From positions 1 through 64,000 of the forward strand of contig CBDBZN010000013.1 of assembly GCA_965213575.1 (NCBI GenBank): 64,000 nt of DNA, written 5' to 3'. Positions 40,444-49,499 of this stretch are shown one piece after another. This stretch comes from JAUHXS01 sp965213575 (GTDB lineage: Bacteria; Bacteroidota; Bacteroidia; Chitinophagales; JAUHXS01). The position numbers were made by a program, and so were the translations under genes. A model generated the notes under the pieces. That model made no database searches. It saw only the letters and a list, made by a program, of their open reading frames with translations, and was not told where the DNA came from. Within the stretch, counting starts at the first letter, position 1. Every line of letters begins with the position of its first letter.

Positions 40444-40977
40444 TTATTCTAAATGTTCTTTGAGTTGTGCTCTCAATCGCTGTAACGCTTTAGAAATCTG
40501 GTTTTCTACAGTTTTAGTGGAAATATTTAAATATGCAGCAATTTCTTTATAGCTCATTTTTTCGTATCTGCTCAATATAAAAACAACCTTACATCGTGGG
40601 GGTAACTGATTAATAGCTTTCCGAACCTCCGATTTTAAATCTTTGTATTCTAAGTCATTTGCTGAATCCGCAGCAAATACTGAACTTTCTTCAACTGTAG
40701 CGGTAGATTTTCCTTTTTGAGATCGTAGATAGGAGAGGGCTTCATTAATAGCAGCTTTGGTTAAGTAGGCAGATAAGGAACTGGTTATTAATATGTCCTT
40801 TTTTTGCCAAAGTTTGACAAACACATCTTGAACGATGTCTTCAGATAGAGTAGGATTTTGTAAAATTCGATTTACTTGCTTGCAGAGATGGCCATAATAT
40901 TGATTGTAAATTGCCTCAAGGCCTTTTTTCCCGTCTTGTTGATGTAGATTAAGAAAGTGCTCGTCTTTTAAATTCAT
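40444..40977 (-). CDS. ECF sigma factor, FecI-like
   Basis: 177 residues of the Bacteroidota-expanded ECF family. Region 2 is visible as LEAIYNQYYGHLCKQVNRIL and SEDIVQDVFVKLWQ. Region 4 is LPPRCKVVFILSRYEKMSYK, then EIAAYLNISTKTVENQISKA. It is the first gene of the FecI-FecR-STN peptidase cassette and divergent from folD across 190 bases. A TATATTTG element (reading leftward, at about 40988-40995) fits a minus-7 site for this cassette, without a well-placed minus-33. It would direct transcription of the peptidase fusion or other target genes; targets cannot be seen here. Confidence 0.93.
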   Translation of the reverse strand: MNLKDEHFLNLHQQDGKKGLEAIYNQYYGHLCKQVNRILQNPTLSEDIVQDVFVKLWQKKDILITSSLSAYLTKAAINEALSYLRSQKGKSTATVEESSVFAADSANDLEYKDLKSEVRKAINQLPPRCKVVFILSRYEKMSYKEIAAYLNISTKTVENQISKALQRLRAQLKEHLE

Positions 40978-41167
40978 GATAAATTACAAATATAATATAA
41001 TTGACAAGTTATGACTGTCCAGGATGTTTTAAGACCTATTTTAGTCAAGTTAGTTTGTGATTTTTAGCGATCAGCGCTCAATGTTATCAATTATATTAAT
41101 AAAAGTCTTTAACTTCACATGCTACAAATCCTTACGTAGCTTTTACAATAAATAGCGGAATTATAAC

Positions 41168-42052
41168 ATGAAAATACTAGATGGCAAAGGGTTATCGAAA
41201 ATTATGAAAAGCGAAATTGCCGAAAAAGTAAATATTTACAAAAAAGAAACTAAAAGACAACCACATTTAGCAGCTATATTGGTGGGTAACGATGGTGCTA
41301 GTGAGACTTATGTAAACAGTAAGGTGAAAGATTGTGAAGAAGTTGGCTTTCAATCATCTCTTTATCGCTTTGATAATTCAATCAAAGAAAGTGAATTATT
41401 ATTCACTATTGATACTTTGAATGATGATGTTAATGTAGACGGTATATTGGTCCAACTCCCATTGCCTAAGCATGTTAATGTAGAGCGAGTTATAGAGCGG
41501 ATCAAGCCTGAAAAGGATGTGGATGGTTTTCATCCCATCAATGTAGGCAGGATGACAAAAAATCTACCTGCATTTATATCTGCCACCCCTTATGGAATTT
41601 TAAAACTGTTAGAAAGGAACAATATAGATGCACAAGGTAAACACTGCGTGGTATTGGGAAGGAGTGATATCGTCGGCCGGCCCATGAGCATACTTATGTC
41701 GAGAAGCTTTAAAACTGGGAATAGTACGGTAACACTTTGCCATAGTAAAACTAAAAATCTAAAAGAATTTACTAAACAGGCTGATATTTTAATAGTAGCA
41801 TTGGGTAAGGCAGAATACGTTACTGCGGATATGGTAAAGGAAGGAGCAGTGGTGATCGACGTGGGAATTACGAGAATTACAGATAAAAATAAAAAATCAG
41901 GATACAGGTTGCTTGGTGACGTAAAATTTGATGAAGTGTCTAAAAAAGCAGGATACATTACCCCTGTTCCCGGTGGTGTAGGGCCAATGACCAGAGTCGC
42001 GTTGTTATTAAATACGTTAAAAGCTGCTAAAAACGAAATTTATCCTAAATGA
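41168..42052 (+). CDS. folD: Methylenetetrahydrofolate dehydrogenase / methenyltetrahydrofolate cyclohydrolase
   Basis: 294 residues, normal length. It interconverts 5,10-methylene-, methenyl- and 10-formyl-tetrahydrofolate using NADP in the cytoplasm. Motifs include TYVNSKVKDCEEVGF with the catalytic Tyr-x-x-x-Lys, VDGILVQLPLPKHV, EKDVDGFHPINVGRM, the nucleotide-binding VVLGRSDIVGRPMSILM and the C-terminal TPVPGGVGPMTRVALLLNT. It is intact and divergent from the FecI-like gene. A GH3-family gene follows 70 bases later; no functional link is known. Confidence 0.97.
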   Translation: MKILDGKGLSKIMKSEIAEKVNIYKKETKRQPHLAAILVGNDGASETYVNSKVKDCEEVGFQSSLYRFDNSIKESELLFTIDTLNDDVNVDGILVQLPLPKHVNVERVIERIKPEKDVDGFHPINVGRMTKNLPAFISATPYGILKLLERNNIDAQGKHCVVLGRSDIVGRPMSILMSRSFKTGNSTVTLCHSKTKNLKEFTKQADILIVALGKAEYVTADMVKEGAVVIDVGITRITDKNKKSGYRLLGDVKFDEVSKKAGYITPVPGGVGPMTRVALLLNTLKAAKNEIYPK

Positions 42053-42122
42053 GTAGTTGGTTAGTTTATAATTTAGAATGTATAATTATAGACTCTCAAC
42101 TTGATAACTTCGAACTAATTCT

Positions 42123-43628
42123 ATGAAGCTTCCATTCTCTGTCAAATCAACTCTTGCACGCCCATTTGCCAGAAGGATAGCAAAAAAAGTATATAAAAGT
42201 GCAAAAGACGGTGCCAAGACACAAGAAAAAGTTTTTAAAAAATTAATTAAAGAAGCTCAGCGTACAAGTTTTGGAGTTGATCATCATTTTGGTAAAATAA
42301 AATCTTACCAAGACTTTAAAACGAATGTCCCCATTCGGGATTATGAAGAATTAAAACCATACATAGATCAAATAAAAGCAGGCGAAAAAGATGTTTTATG
42401 GAAAGGCAGGCCTATTTATTTTGCCAAAACTTCCGGTACTACTTCCGGTACCAAGTATATCCCCATCACTAAAGACTCTATTCCTAATCATATCAACACT
42501 GCTCGAAATGCCTTATTAATGTATATTGCCGAAACGGGCCGGACGGAATTTATTGATGGTAAAATGATTTTTTTGTCCGGTAGCCCCACGTTAGAAAAAA
42601 TTGGCGGTATCCCAACGGGCAGATTGTCAGGTATTGTTAATCACCATATCCCGAAATATTTACGACGAAATCAAATGCCTACTCTTAATACTAACAAAAT
42701 TGAAGATTGGGAGCAGAAAGTGGATAAGATAGTGGAAGAAACTTTTCAAAAAGATATGACGCTAATCAGTGGTATTCCTCCATGGGTTCAAATGTATTTT
42801 GATAGATTAATGCACTTATCTAGTAAATCCGTAGGAGCATTATTTCCTAATTTTTCTCTATTTGTTCACGGAGGTGTTAATTTCCAGCCATACAAGCAAA
42901 AGTTGGAAGTATCTATCGGGAGGCCGATAGATACTATTGAAACTTATCCTGCATCAGAAGGATTTATCGCCTTTCAAGATACTCAAAAAGAAGAGGGTTT
43001 ACTGTTAAATGTAGCTTCGGGCATATTTTTTGAATTTGTGCCGGCTAAAGAAATTTTCGATGAAAATCCTACCAGGTTATCTTTAGGAGAAACTAAAATT
43101 GGCGAAAATTATGCGATTATTTTAAATAGCAATGCTGGTTTATGGGGCTATAATATTGGTGATACAGTGAAATTTGTTTCTAAAAATCCATATCGTTTAA
43201 AAGTTACAGGAAGAGTGAAGCATTATATATCTGCTTTTGGAGAACATGTGATTGCAGAAGAGGTAGATAATGCCATGTTTTCGGTGGCCAAACAGCAAGG
43301 AGTTTTGATTAATGAATTTTCAGTAGCTCCTAAAATCAATGTAGTATCAGAATTACCATATCATGAGTGGTTTGTAGAATTTGAGCAATTACCTGATAAT
43401 ATAGAAAATTTTGCTTTAGAGGTAGATAAAGCCATGCAAACTCAAAATATTTATTATAAAGACCTGATCAAAGGAAAAGTTTTACAGCCGTTGAAAATTG
43501 TTCCGGTCAAGAAAGATGTATTTAAAGAATATATGAAGTCTATCGGTAAGTTGGGCGGACAAAATAAAGTACCCCGATTATCAGATAACAGACAACTCGC
43601 AGAGCAATTGATCGTTTTAAATTCATAA
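42123..43628 (+). CDS. GH3-family acyl-adenylate/thioester-forming protein
   Basis: 501 residues, matching the Bacteroidota GH3 proteins. The ATP-binding P-loop is FAKTSGTTSGTKYIPITKDS (about residues 101-120). LISGIPPWVQMYF and IETYPASEGFIAFQD follow (adenylate-forming fold motif A5-like), and RLKVTGRVKHYISAFGEHVI closes the N-terminal part before a C-terminal cap. In plants GH3 enzymes conjugate amino acids to indole-acetic or jasmonic acid; the bacterial substrate is unknown. It is cytoplasmic by lack of any signal. It is probably co-transcribed with folD and is intact. Confidence 0.92.
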   Translation: MKLPFSVKSTLARPFARRIAKKVYKSAKDGAKTQEKVFKKLIKEAQRTSFGVDHHFGKIKSYQDFKTNVPIRDYEELKPYIDQIKAGEKDVLWKGRPIYFAKTSGTTSGTKYIPITKDSIPNHINTARNALLMYIAETGRTEFIDGKMIFLSGSPTLEKIGGIPTGRLSGIVNHHIPKYLRRNQMPTLNTNKIEDWEQKVDKIVEETFQKDMTLISGIPPWVQMYFDRLMHLSSKSVGALFPNFSLFVHGGVNFQPYKQKLEVSIGRPIDTIETYPASEGFIAFQDTQKEEGLLLNVASGIFFEFVPAKEIFDENPTRLSLGETKIGENYAIILNSNAGLWGYNIGDTVKFVSKNPYRLKVTGRVKHYISAFGEHVIAEEVDNAMFSVAKQQGVLINEFSVAPKINVVSELPYHEWFVEFEQLPDNIENFALEVDKAMQTQNIYYKDLIKGKVLQPLKIVPVKKDVFKEYMKSIGKLGGQNKVPRLSDNRQLAEQLIVLNS

Positions 43629-43664
43629 ATTGATATTATTTACAAATAGGCTATAAACTTATAT

Positions 43665-43691
43665 AAATTAATTATGGTGAATAATTAATTT
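43665..43691 (+). terminator. AT-only hairpin after the GH3 gene
   Basis: An 11-bp inverted repeat AAATTAATTAT / ATAATTAATTT with loop GGTGA lies 37 bases after the GH3 stop. It is all AT and has no strong T run, so it may be only chance in AT-rich DNA. Confidence 0.3.
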
Positions 43692-43797
43692 GGATTTAAT
43701 TATCTAAACTTAATTCATTTCCTTTGTGAGAAGGTACAGGCGTGGCAGGTTGCTAGTCTATCATATCTTGAACATTTAAATAAATTATATAACATAC

Positions 43798-45126
43798 ATG
43801 GAAATACTCATTAGGGTTCTTCAATTCATTTTAAGTTTATCAATACTGATCGTATTGCATGAACTTGGTCATTTTATCCCCGCGAAATTATTTAAAACCA
43901 AAGTAGAAAAGTTCTATTTATTTTTTGATCCATGGTTTTCTTTAGTAAAGAAAAAGATTGGTGAAACAGAATACGGAATAGGTTGGTTGCCGCTTGGTGG
44001 ATATGTAAAAATATCAGGAATGATAGATGAATCAATGGATAAGGAGCAGATGCAAAAACCTCCTGAACCTTGGGAGTTCCGTTCAAAACCGGCTTGGCAA
44101 CGATTGATCATTATGTTAGGAGGTGTTACCGTTAACATAATATTGCCCATGTTTATTTATGCCATGATCTTATTTACATGGGGCGAGCAATATTTACCTG
44201 TAGAAAGTGCTAAATATGGTATTTATGTCGGAGATTCTTTAAGCAGATCTATTGGATTACAAGATGGAGATAAAATCATATCGGTAGGTGGTAAGGAGTT
44301 AGAAAGTTTTTCTTCGGCAGAAATCTCTCAAAAAATTCTTTTAGATGAAGCTAAATATATAGAAGTAGAAAGAAACGGCACAGAAGAAAAATTAATGTTG
44401 TCTGATGACATTGCTAAACAACTAATCAAACGCAATGGATTGTTAGCTATAGCTCCACGAATGCCGTTTATGGTAAAAGATTTTGTTAAAGGGTCTTACG
44501 CTAAAGAAATTGGTTTTCAAAAAGGAGATCAGCTCGTAGCAGTAAATGGGCAATCAATATTTGAGTTAAGAGAATATGTTAATTACTTTGATGAGCATAA
44601 GGGAGATTCAACGGCCTTTACCGTAAAAAGAAATAGCGAAGAAGTCAATTTAGAAGGTATTATCCCTGAAAGTGGCAAGATAGGAGTGGAGCTAATGGTG
44701 GAGACCGATTTATTTGAAACGGAAAAAATTGAATATGGATTCTTTGAATCGTTACCGGCCGGTGTAACCAAAACATTCTCTGTGTTAGGAGGCTATATTA
44801 GTCAATTTAAGCTGTTATTTAATCCTGATACAGAAGCTTATAAATCATTAGGAGGTTTTGTCTCAATAGGCAAATTATTTCCTGCTCAGTGGGATTGGTA
44901 TCGGTTTTGGTCTATGACTGCTTTATTATCGGTTATGTTAGCTTTTATGAACATTTTGCCAATTCCTGCTTTAGACGGCGGACATGTTTTGTTTTTATTA
45001 TACGAAATTATTTCCGGCAGAAAACCGGGCGATAAGTTCTTAGAATATGCTCAAATTGCAGGCATGGTGATCTTATTCTCCTTGCTGATCTTTGCGAATG
45101 CTAATGATTTTTTTAAAATGTTTTAG
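43798..45126 (+). CDS. rseP: Site-2 intramembrane metalloprotease RseP
   Basis: 442 residues. The zinc-binding HELGHF is at residues 21-26 in the first membrane helix, with the second metal-ligand motif NILPIPALDGGH near 393-404 in a later helix. Two PDZ-like modules lie between them (YVGDSLSRSIGLQDGDKIIS at about 140-160; GSYAKEIGFQKGDQLVAVNG at about 225-245). It cleaves membrane proteins such as anti-sigma factors within the bilayer after a first periplasmic cut. Two ECF/anti-sigma pairs are present nearby, so it could act on them, but this is inference. Intact. Confidence 0.95.
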   Translation: MEILIRVLQFILSLSILIVLHELGHFIPAKLFKTKVEKFYLFFDPWFSLVKKKIGETEYGIGWLPLGGYVKISGMIDESMDKEQMQKPPEPWEFRSKPAWQRLIIMLGGVTVNIILPMFIYAMILFTWGEQYLPVESAKYGIYVGDSLSRSIGLQDGDKIISVGGKELESFSSAEISQKILLDEAKYIEVERNGTEEKLMLSDDIAKQLIKRNGLLAIAPRMPFMVKDFVKGSYAKEIGFQKGDQLVAVNGQSIFELREYVNYFDEHKGDSTAFTVKRNSEEVNLEGIIPESGKIGVELMVETDLFETEKIEYGFFESLPAGVTKTFSVLGGYISQFKLLFNPDTEAYKSLGGFVSIGKLFPAQWDWYRFWSMTALLSVMLAFMNILPIPALDGGHVLFLLYEIISGRKPGDKFLEYAQIAGMVILFSLLIFANANDFFKMF

Positions 45127-45147
45127 GGCTATTTCAAATAAATCATC

Positions 45148-45174
45148 CCTTTGAGGGTTTCAAACCCTCAAAGG
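45148..45174. repeat. Perfect 13-bp palindromic repeat
   Basis: CCTTTGAGGGTTT (45148-45160) and AAACCCTCAAAGG (45162-45174) are exact inverted copies around a single C, 21 bases after the rseP stop. GC content is higher than the surroundings. It has no following T run, so it looks more like a dispersed palindromic element (REP-type) than a terminator, though termination is possible. Confidence 0.7.
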
Positions 45175-45328
45175 AATGAACTAAAATCTCGTAATTATTT
45201 CTGCAACGAAAGTGTGTATCTAAAATTATACAGAATAGACTTATTGACAATCTTTTGTAGCTAATGAGTATTGGGTGCCGTTTTTAATATACCTATAATT
45301 ACATTTCAAATATCTAAATATATTCATT

Positions 45329-46180
45329 ATGAAGTTTTTATTGCCTATAATTTGTTCAGTTATTTTAATTCAAAGTGCGTCTGCTCAAGAAGAATCAGTT
45401 TTAGATCCTAAAAATGAAAAATATTACAACTATAATAAAGTGATGTTAGTGCCATTTAATGAAAATTTTTATTTTTCAGATTCAGACCAAGAGTTAGCAA
45501 AATATAATAAAAAGACTGATAAAGAGATCAGTGAGTGGTTTAGAGAAGGGTTGAGCTTTAACGTAAATGCAAGGATTTTATCTCTCTATGAGACTGAAAG
45601 ATTAGAAAAAGATGAACGAGAAGATGTTCAAAAGGATTTACAAGCATTATATAGCGGATTAAGTTATAAACTCGATAAGCCTTATCACTATGAAGTAGAA
45701 AATAGCTACGAGCATTTAGAAGACGGGAAAAAGCGTCAATCAAAAGTAGAAGAGTGGTTAAATGACAAATTGCATTTACGTTCTCCTGAAAAAAGAAATG
45801 TGGTATCTAGTGGTATTATGGCCAATCAATATTTAGAAGAAGAGGAATCAAAAGAATATATGAGTGTGGATGTGCGAAATACTGAAATGTTGGAATATTT
45901 GAATGAAAAATATGGTACTGATTTATTTGTGTTCATCAACCAATTTGAATTAAAAAAAGACTTTGAGTCATGCATTGATCGAAAAAACCAAGAGTTTACC
46001 CGCAAAGTAAAAGTGCATTTTTCTATTTATAATAGTGAAGGCGATTTGCTTTACGGCGATGTAGTGACAGTCTTAATGGACTCTAATACAAACGATATGG
46101 ATCAAATCATCCGTTCTAATTTCCCAATTGTAGCCGATTATATGGCATCTTATATTCCTAAGAAGAAGGCGGTGGATTAG
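45329..46180 (+). CDS. Secreted protein of unknown function
   Basis: 283 residues with signal peptide MKFLLPIICSVILIQSASAQ. The mature protein is highly charged (Glu, Lys, Asp) and predicted largely alpha-helical in its first half (EISEWFREGLSFNVNARILS.., ETERLEKDEREDVQKDLQAL). The second half is more beta-like and ends with KVKVHFSIYNSEGDLLYGDV. I recognise no family, catalytic motif or sorting signal; without a T9SS domain it is probably periplasmic. It lies between rseP and the FG-GAP cluster. Confidence 0.65.
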   Translation: MKFLLPIICSVILIQSASAQEESVLDPKNEKYYNYNKVMLVPFNENFYFSDSDQELAKYNKKTDKEISEWFREGLSFNVNARILSLYETERLEKDEREDVQKDLQALYSGLSYKLDKPYHYEVENSYEHLEDGKKRQSKVEEWLNDKLHLRSPEKRNVVSSGIMANQYLEEEESKEYMSVDVRNTEMLEYLNEKYGTDLFVFINQFELKKDFESCIDRKNQEFTRKVKVHFSIYNSEGDLLYGDVVTVLMDSNTNDMDQIIRSNFPIVADYMASYIPKKKAVD

Positions 46181-46245
46181 GATTAAACGAATTTGATTTA
46201 TAAGTGATAAATTCTTATATTCATATCCTAACTAAACTAAAGGAT

Positions 46246-48447
46246 ATGAAAAGGTTATTCATATATAACATTTTAATACTAATCTCTTATTTTGGAGTGG
46301 CTCAAGAAATATGTAATAACTGTATTGATGATGATAATGATGGTTTTATAGATTGCTATGATAGTGAGTGTTTTAATAATTCAGTATGCAATAATTTTTT
46401 TATAAAAGACAGTCTAAGTAAGTTATTACATCCTTGCGTAAATATCGATTCATTCCAAAATGACTTTACATTTAATATTAAGGAAAAATGGAGAGTTACT
46501 AATTATAAATATCAATATCCTGCCCCTGATAAAAATATTACTTTAACTACTTATACTCATCCTGTTGGCGATATAGATAATGATGGAGAACAAGAAATAA
46601 TAACTACATTTAAAGATTCTAATGGTGTTTATCAACTCGCTTTTCATCGCGGTATAAATGGTGAAGTAAAATTTGCAAAACCTATAGTTGCCGAGTCTTT
46701 AGTTGGAAATTTTACAATTGGTGATGTAGATAATGATGGATATGGTGAAATTATTGGAATGATGCAGCAAACAATTTCTGATAATTATGGTTTGGTATGC
46801 TTTGAACATACCGGCGAGATTAAATGGTATAATCAAACTGATTTTATATTTAGTAATACTGATAATATATCATGGGATGGGATTAATGCCGGTTTAGTAG
46901 ACTTTGATGGCAATGGCATAGCAGAAGTTTATTGTAGAAACAAGATTTTTAATGCATTGACTGGTGAGTTAATAAGTAGCAATTCTCTTTCTAGCGGGGC
47001 ACCTCCAATTCATCCTTTAGGAAATAATCCAAACAGAATTATGCATTTTCCCATTGCAGCCGACTTATTGCCGGATAGTTATTGTCCAAATTGTAATGGC
47101 TTAGAGTTAGCATGTGGTAATATGGTTTATATTTATGATACTTCTTCATTATATTTAGCAACAGGTTCTAGGGTTAATAATAGTAATTTATTAGATGGAT
47201 TTACTGCTGTTGCAGATTTTGATGGCGATAGTCAATTAGATATAATTGTTAACCATGGGATGGAAGTCTATGTATGGAATCCTCGTACTGGGGATCAGAT
47301 AGGAAGCTCTTATTTGCTGCCAGGTACGCGTACCGATCAAATGGGAAGTGTCCCTACTGTTGCAGATTTTGATAATGATGGACAATTAGAGATTGTTATA
47401 TCTGACCAAGAAAATATTTACATGATAGATAATGATATGACATTAGCATGGAAATATAAAGCAGTGGATAACTCATCAGTTGCATCAACTTCAAGTATAG
47501 CCTTTGATTTTAATTGTGATGGAATATTAGATGTTGTGCATATGAGTGATTCACTTTGGATATTAAATGGTAGTACAGGGCAACTTATAAAATCTCTCAA
47601 TTATCATAGTGGAACGTTATATGAACGTCCTACCATTGCAGATATTGATCTGGATGGCCATGCTGACCTCATCATAACTCATGAAATAAAACATCCTATT
47701 TATTCGGGTATAAGAGATAGGCTTATTGTTGCTTTAACGGGTAATAATTGGGCTCCAACACGATCCGTAATGAATCAGTTTAATTATAATATTACTAATA
47801 TTAATGATGATCTAACGATTCCTTGTATACCTCAAAATAATTTAAAAATTCCCTATGATTTTTTTAATTCTTATTTAGTGAGTGTGCCTTTAATGGATAA
47901 AGAAGGAAATTCTGTTTGCTATATTGATTCAAATTATATAGGTAATCCTTATATTCCAATAGTTTCAAATGTTGAAGATACAAGTTTTTGCATTGGTGAA
48001 GAATTTTATTTAAAAAGAAGTAGTGAATATCCTTGGATAATTATCAACGATAATGATGATACAATATTAGCAGATAGCTTTCTTTTGATCCAAGAAAATT
48101 CATCATTCTATTTTTTATTATCGTATGATGATTCGTGTAATGGAGGTGCTATCTCTATTATTAGAGATACTATGGAGGTAGAGGTTAACAATTGTGGAAA
48201 ACCATTTATCCCAAATGGTTTTACTCCGGATGGTGATGGAATTAATGATAATTGGAGATTTACTTATTCAGCTATTCCAGAAAAATTTATAGTTAGAGTT
48301 TATAATAGGTTTGGAGAGCTAGTTTACTCGTCAAATGATTATGAGTTTGAATGGGCGGGTAATCTTAGGTCATTAGGTGGTGTGTATGTTTATCATGCAA
48401 CAATAGATGACATTGACTATCAAGGTTCAGTTGCGGTATTGAAATAA
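46246..48447 (+). CDS. FG-GAP/VCBS-repeat surface protein, T9SS type B
   Basis: 733 residues from the ATG at 46246, chosen for the signal peptide MKRLFIYNILILISYFGVAQ. After it comes a Cys-rich Asp motif, EICNNCIDDDNDGFIDCYDS. The body is a propeller of FG-GAP/VCBS-like repeats with calcium-binding-type loops (GDIDNDGEQEI, GDVDNDGYGEI, VDFDGNGIAEV, ADFDGDSQLDI, ADFDNDGQLEI, ADIDLDGHADL), and a second C-x-x-C (LPDSYCPNCNGLE). NQFNYNITNINDDLTIPC marks the end of the propeller. The C-terminus is a T9SS type B domain (PNGFTPDGDGINDNWRF, VYNRFGELVYSSNDYEF). It is a distant paralogue of the genes at 49500 and 52823. Probably calcium-stabilised and surface-anchored; ligand unknown. Confidence 0.85.
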   Translation: MKRLFIYNILILISYFGVAQEICNNCIDDDNDGFIDCYDSECFNNSVCNNFFIKDSLSKLLHPCVNIDSFQNDFTFNIKEKWRVTNYKYQYPAPDKNITLTTYTHPVGDIDNDGEQEIITTFKDSNGVYQLAFHRGINGEVKFAKPIVAESLVGNFTIGDVDNDGYGEIIGMMQQTISDNYGLVCFEHTGEIKWYNQTDFIFSNTDNISWDGINAGLVDFDGNGIAEVYCRNKIFNALTGELISSNSLSSGAPPIHPLGNNPNRIMHFPIAADLLPDSYCPNCNGLELACGNMVYIYDTSSLYLATGSRVNNSNLLDGFTAVADFDGDSQLDIIVNHGMEVYVWNPRTGDQIGSSYLLPGTRTDQMGSVPTVADFDNDGQLEIVISDQENIYMIDNDMTLAWKYKAVDNSSVASTSSIAFDFNCDGILDVVHMSDSLWILNGSTGQLIKSLNYHSGTLYERPTIADIDLDGHADLIITHEIKHPIYSGIRDRLIVALTGNNWAPTRSVMNQFNYNITNINDDLTIPCIPQNNLKIPYDFFNSYLVSVPLMDKEGNSVCYIDSNYIGNPYIPIVSNVEDTSFCIGEEFYLKRSSEYPWIIINDNDDTILADSFLLIQENSSFYFLLSYDDSCNGGAISIIRDTMEVEVNNCGKPFIPNGFTPDGDGINDNWRFTYSAIPEKFIVRVYNRFGELVYSSNDYEFEWAGNLRSLGGVYVYHATIDDIDYQGSVAVLK

Positions 48448-48557
48448 TATTTATTACATAATTCCCGATTGTAGCTTACTAGGCTTCTTTATATATCTAA
48501 AAAAAGGCGCTGGATTAGGTTTTACTTCTTTTTTTGACATTCTAAAGTTCTGGAAAG

Positions 48558-48586
48558 TTGCTTTTACAGCATAATTTTTATATTTT
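48558..48586 (+). promoter_or_regulatory. Candidate promoter of first T9SS type A/B module
   Basis: TTG at 48558-48560, 18 bases, then TATATTTT at 48579-48586, close to the Bacteroidota TTTG-N19-TAnnTTTG pattern. The same layout and much of the spacer (GCATAATTTT) recur before the paralogous gene at 51936, which supports function by conservation between the copies. Confidence 0.5.
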
Positions 48587-48617
48587 TAATATTTACAAAA
48601 AAATAATTAAATTTATT

Positions 48618-49490
48618 ATGATGAAAATTCTACATATTTTTAAATTTATAACAGTAGTAATAGCACTGTTTATATCTTTAAACATTCAAGCCAATGACTT
48701 TGATTTAGGAGTTAATGACACCATTTATTGTATTGGAGATTGTTTTCAGCTTACAATAGATTCAGCTTTTATTGATTCATTAGAAAATGAGGCTGAACCT
48801 CATTATGCTTGGTCATTTAATGATGCGTCGCAACTTCAGCACAGCGAGGAGACTTCTATTTTAGTTTGTCCAAACAGAAGCACATTTGTTGTGGAAATTA
48901 CAATACATGATGAAGAGGGTGGAACAATAGATCCACCTCTTCAATCAACTATTGTGTTCACATTAATTACCCCTCCTTTGAACTTAACTGATAAAAAATT
49001 TATTGGATGTCTTGATTCATGTGTTGAAATTCGAGGTCCAATAGGTGCTAATCTATATGAATGGACATCTCCATATGTTGAGGATATTAATGATGATACA
49101 GTTTTATTTTGTGGGATAGAAGAAGGGAGTTTTGATGTTATAGTGCAATCTTACGTAGGCCCTGATAATCAATGCAGTCAAACGGATACACTGTCAGTAA
49201 CTGTTATAGATAGTTGTGAGATTGATACTATTACACCTACTTCCTTATCAGATAATACAATACACTCTCCACTTATTTATCAAGTAGGAGGGAGATTGGT
49301 GATTGAAAACCAACAAATAAACCATCATGTATCTCAAATAGATATTTATAATAGAATGGGCCAACTAGTGTTATCTCAGAATTTACGAGATCAAAAATAT
49401 TTGAAAATTAATTCTTTATCTTCTGATATTTATATATTAAAATATACAATATTAGGTATTCGAACATCTCATAAAGTTCTTATAAACTAA
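48618..49490 (+). CDS. Small T9SS type A protein, module partner (copy 1)
   Basis: 290 residues from the ATG at 48618 (the longer frame has no sensible start). The signal peptide is MMKILHIFKFITVVIALFIS.. ending at ..NIQA. The mature start NDFDLGVNDTIYCIGDCFQL is almost the same as in the paralogue at 51936. Two Ig/PKD-like beta domains follow with paired cysteines. The C-terminus is a type A T9SS signal (VSQIDIYNRMGQLVLSQNL, SSDIYILKYTILG). The next gene, a large type B FG-GAP protein, starts nine bases later. The pair recurs in tandem at 51936-55165. Function unknown; probably secreted together with its partner. Confidence 0.8.
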   Translation: MMKILHIFKFITVVIALFISLNIQANDFDLGVNDTIYCIGDCFQLTIDSAFIDSLENEAEPHYAWSFNDASQLQHSEETSILVCPNRSTFVVEITIHDEEGGTIDPPLQSTIVFTLITPPLNLTDKKFIGCLDSCVEIRGPIGANLYEWTSPYVEDINDDTVLFCGIEEGSFDVIVQSYVGPDNQCSQTDTLSVTVIDSCEIDTITPTSLSDNTIHSPLIYQVGGRLVIENQQINHHVSQIDIYNRMGQLVLSQNLRDQKYLKINSLSSDIYILKYTILGIRTSHKVLIN

Positions 49491-49499
49491 CACGTTGTT

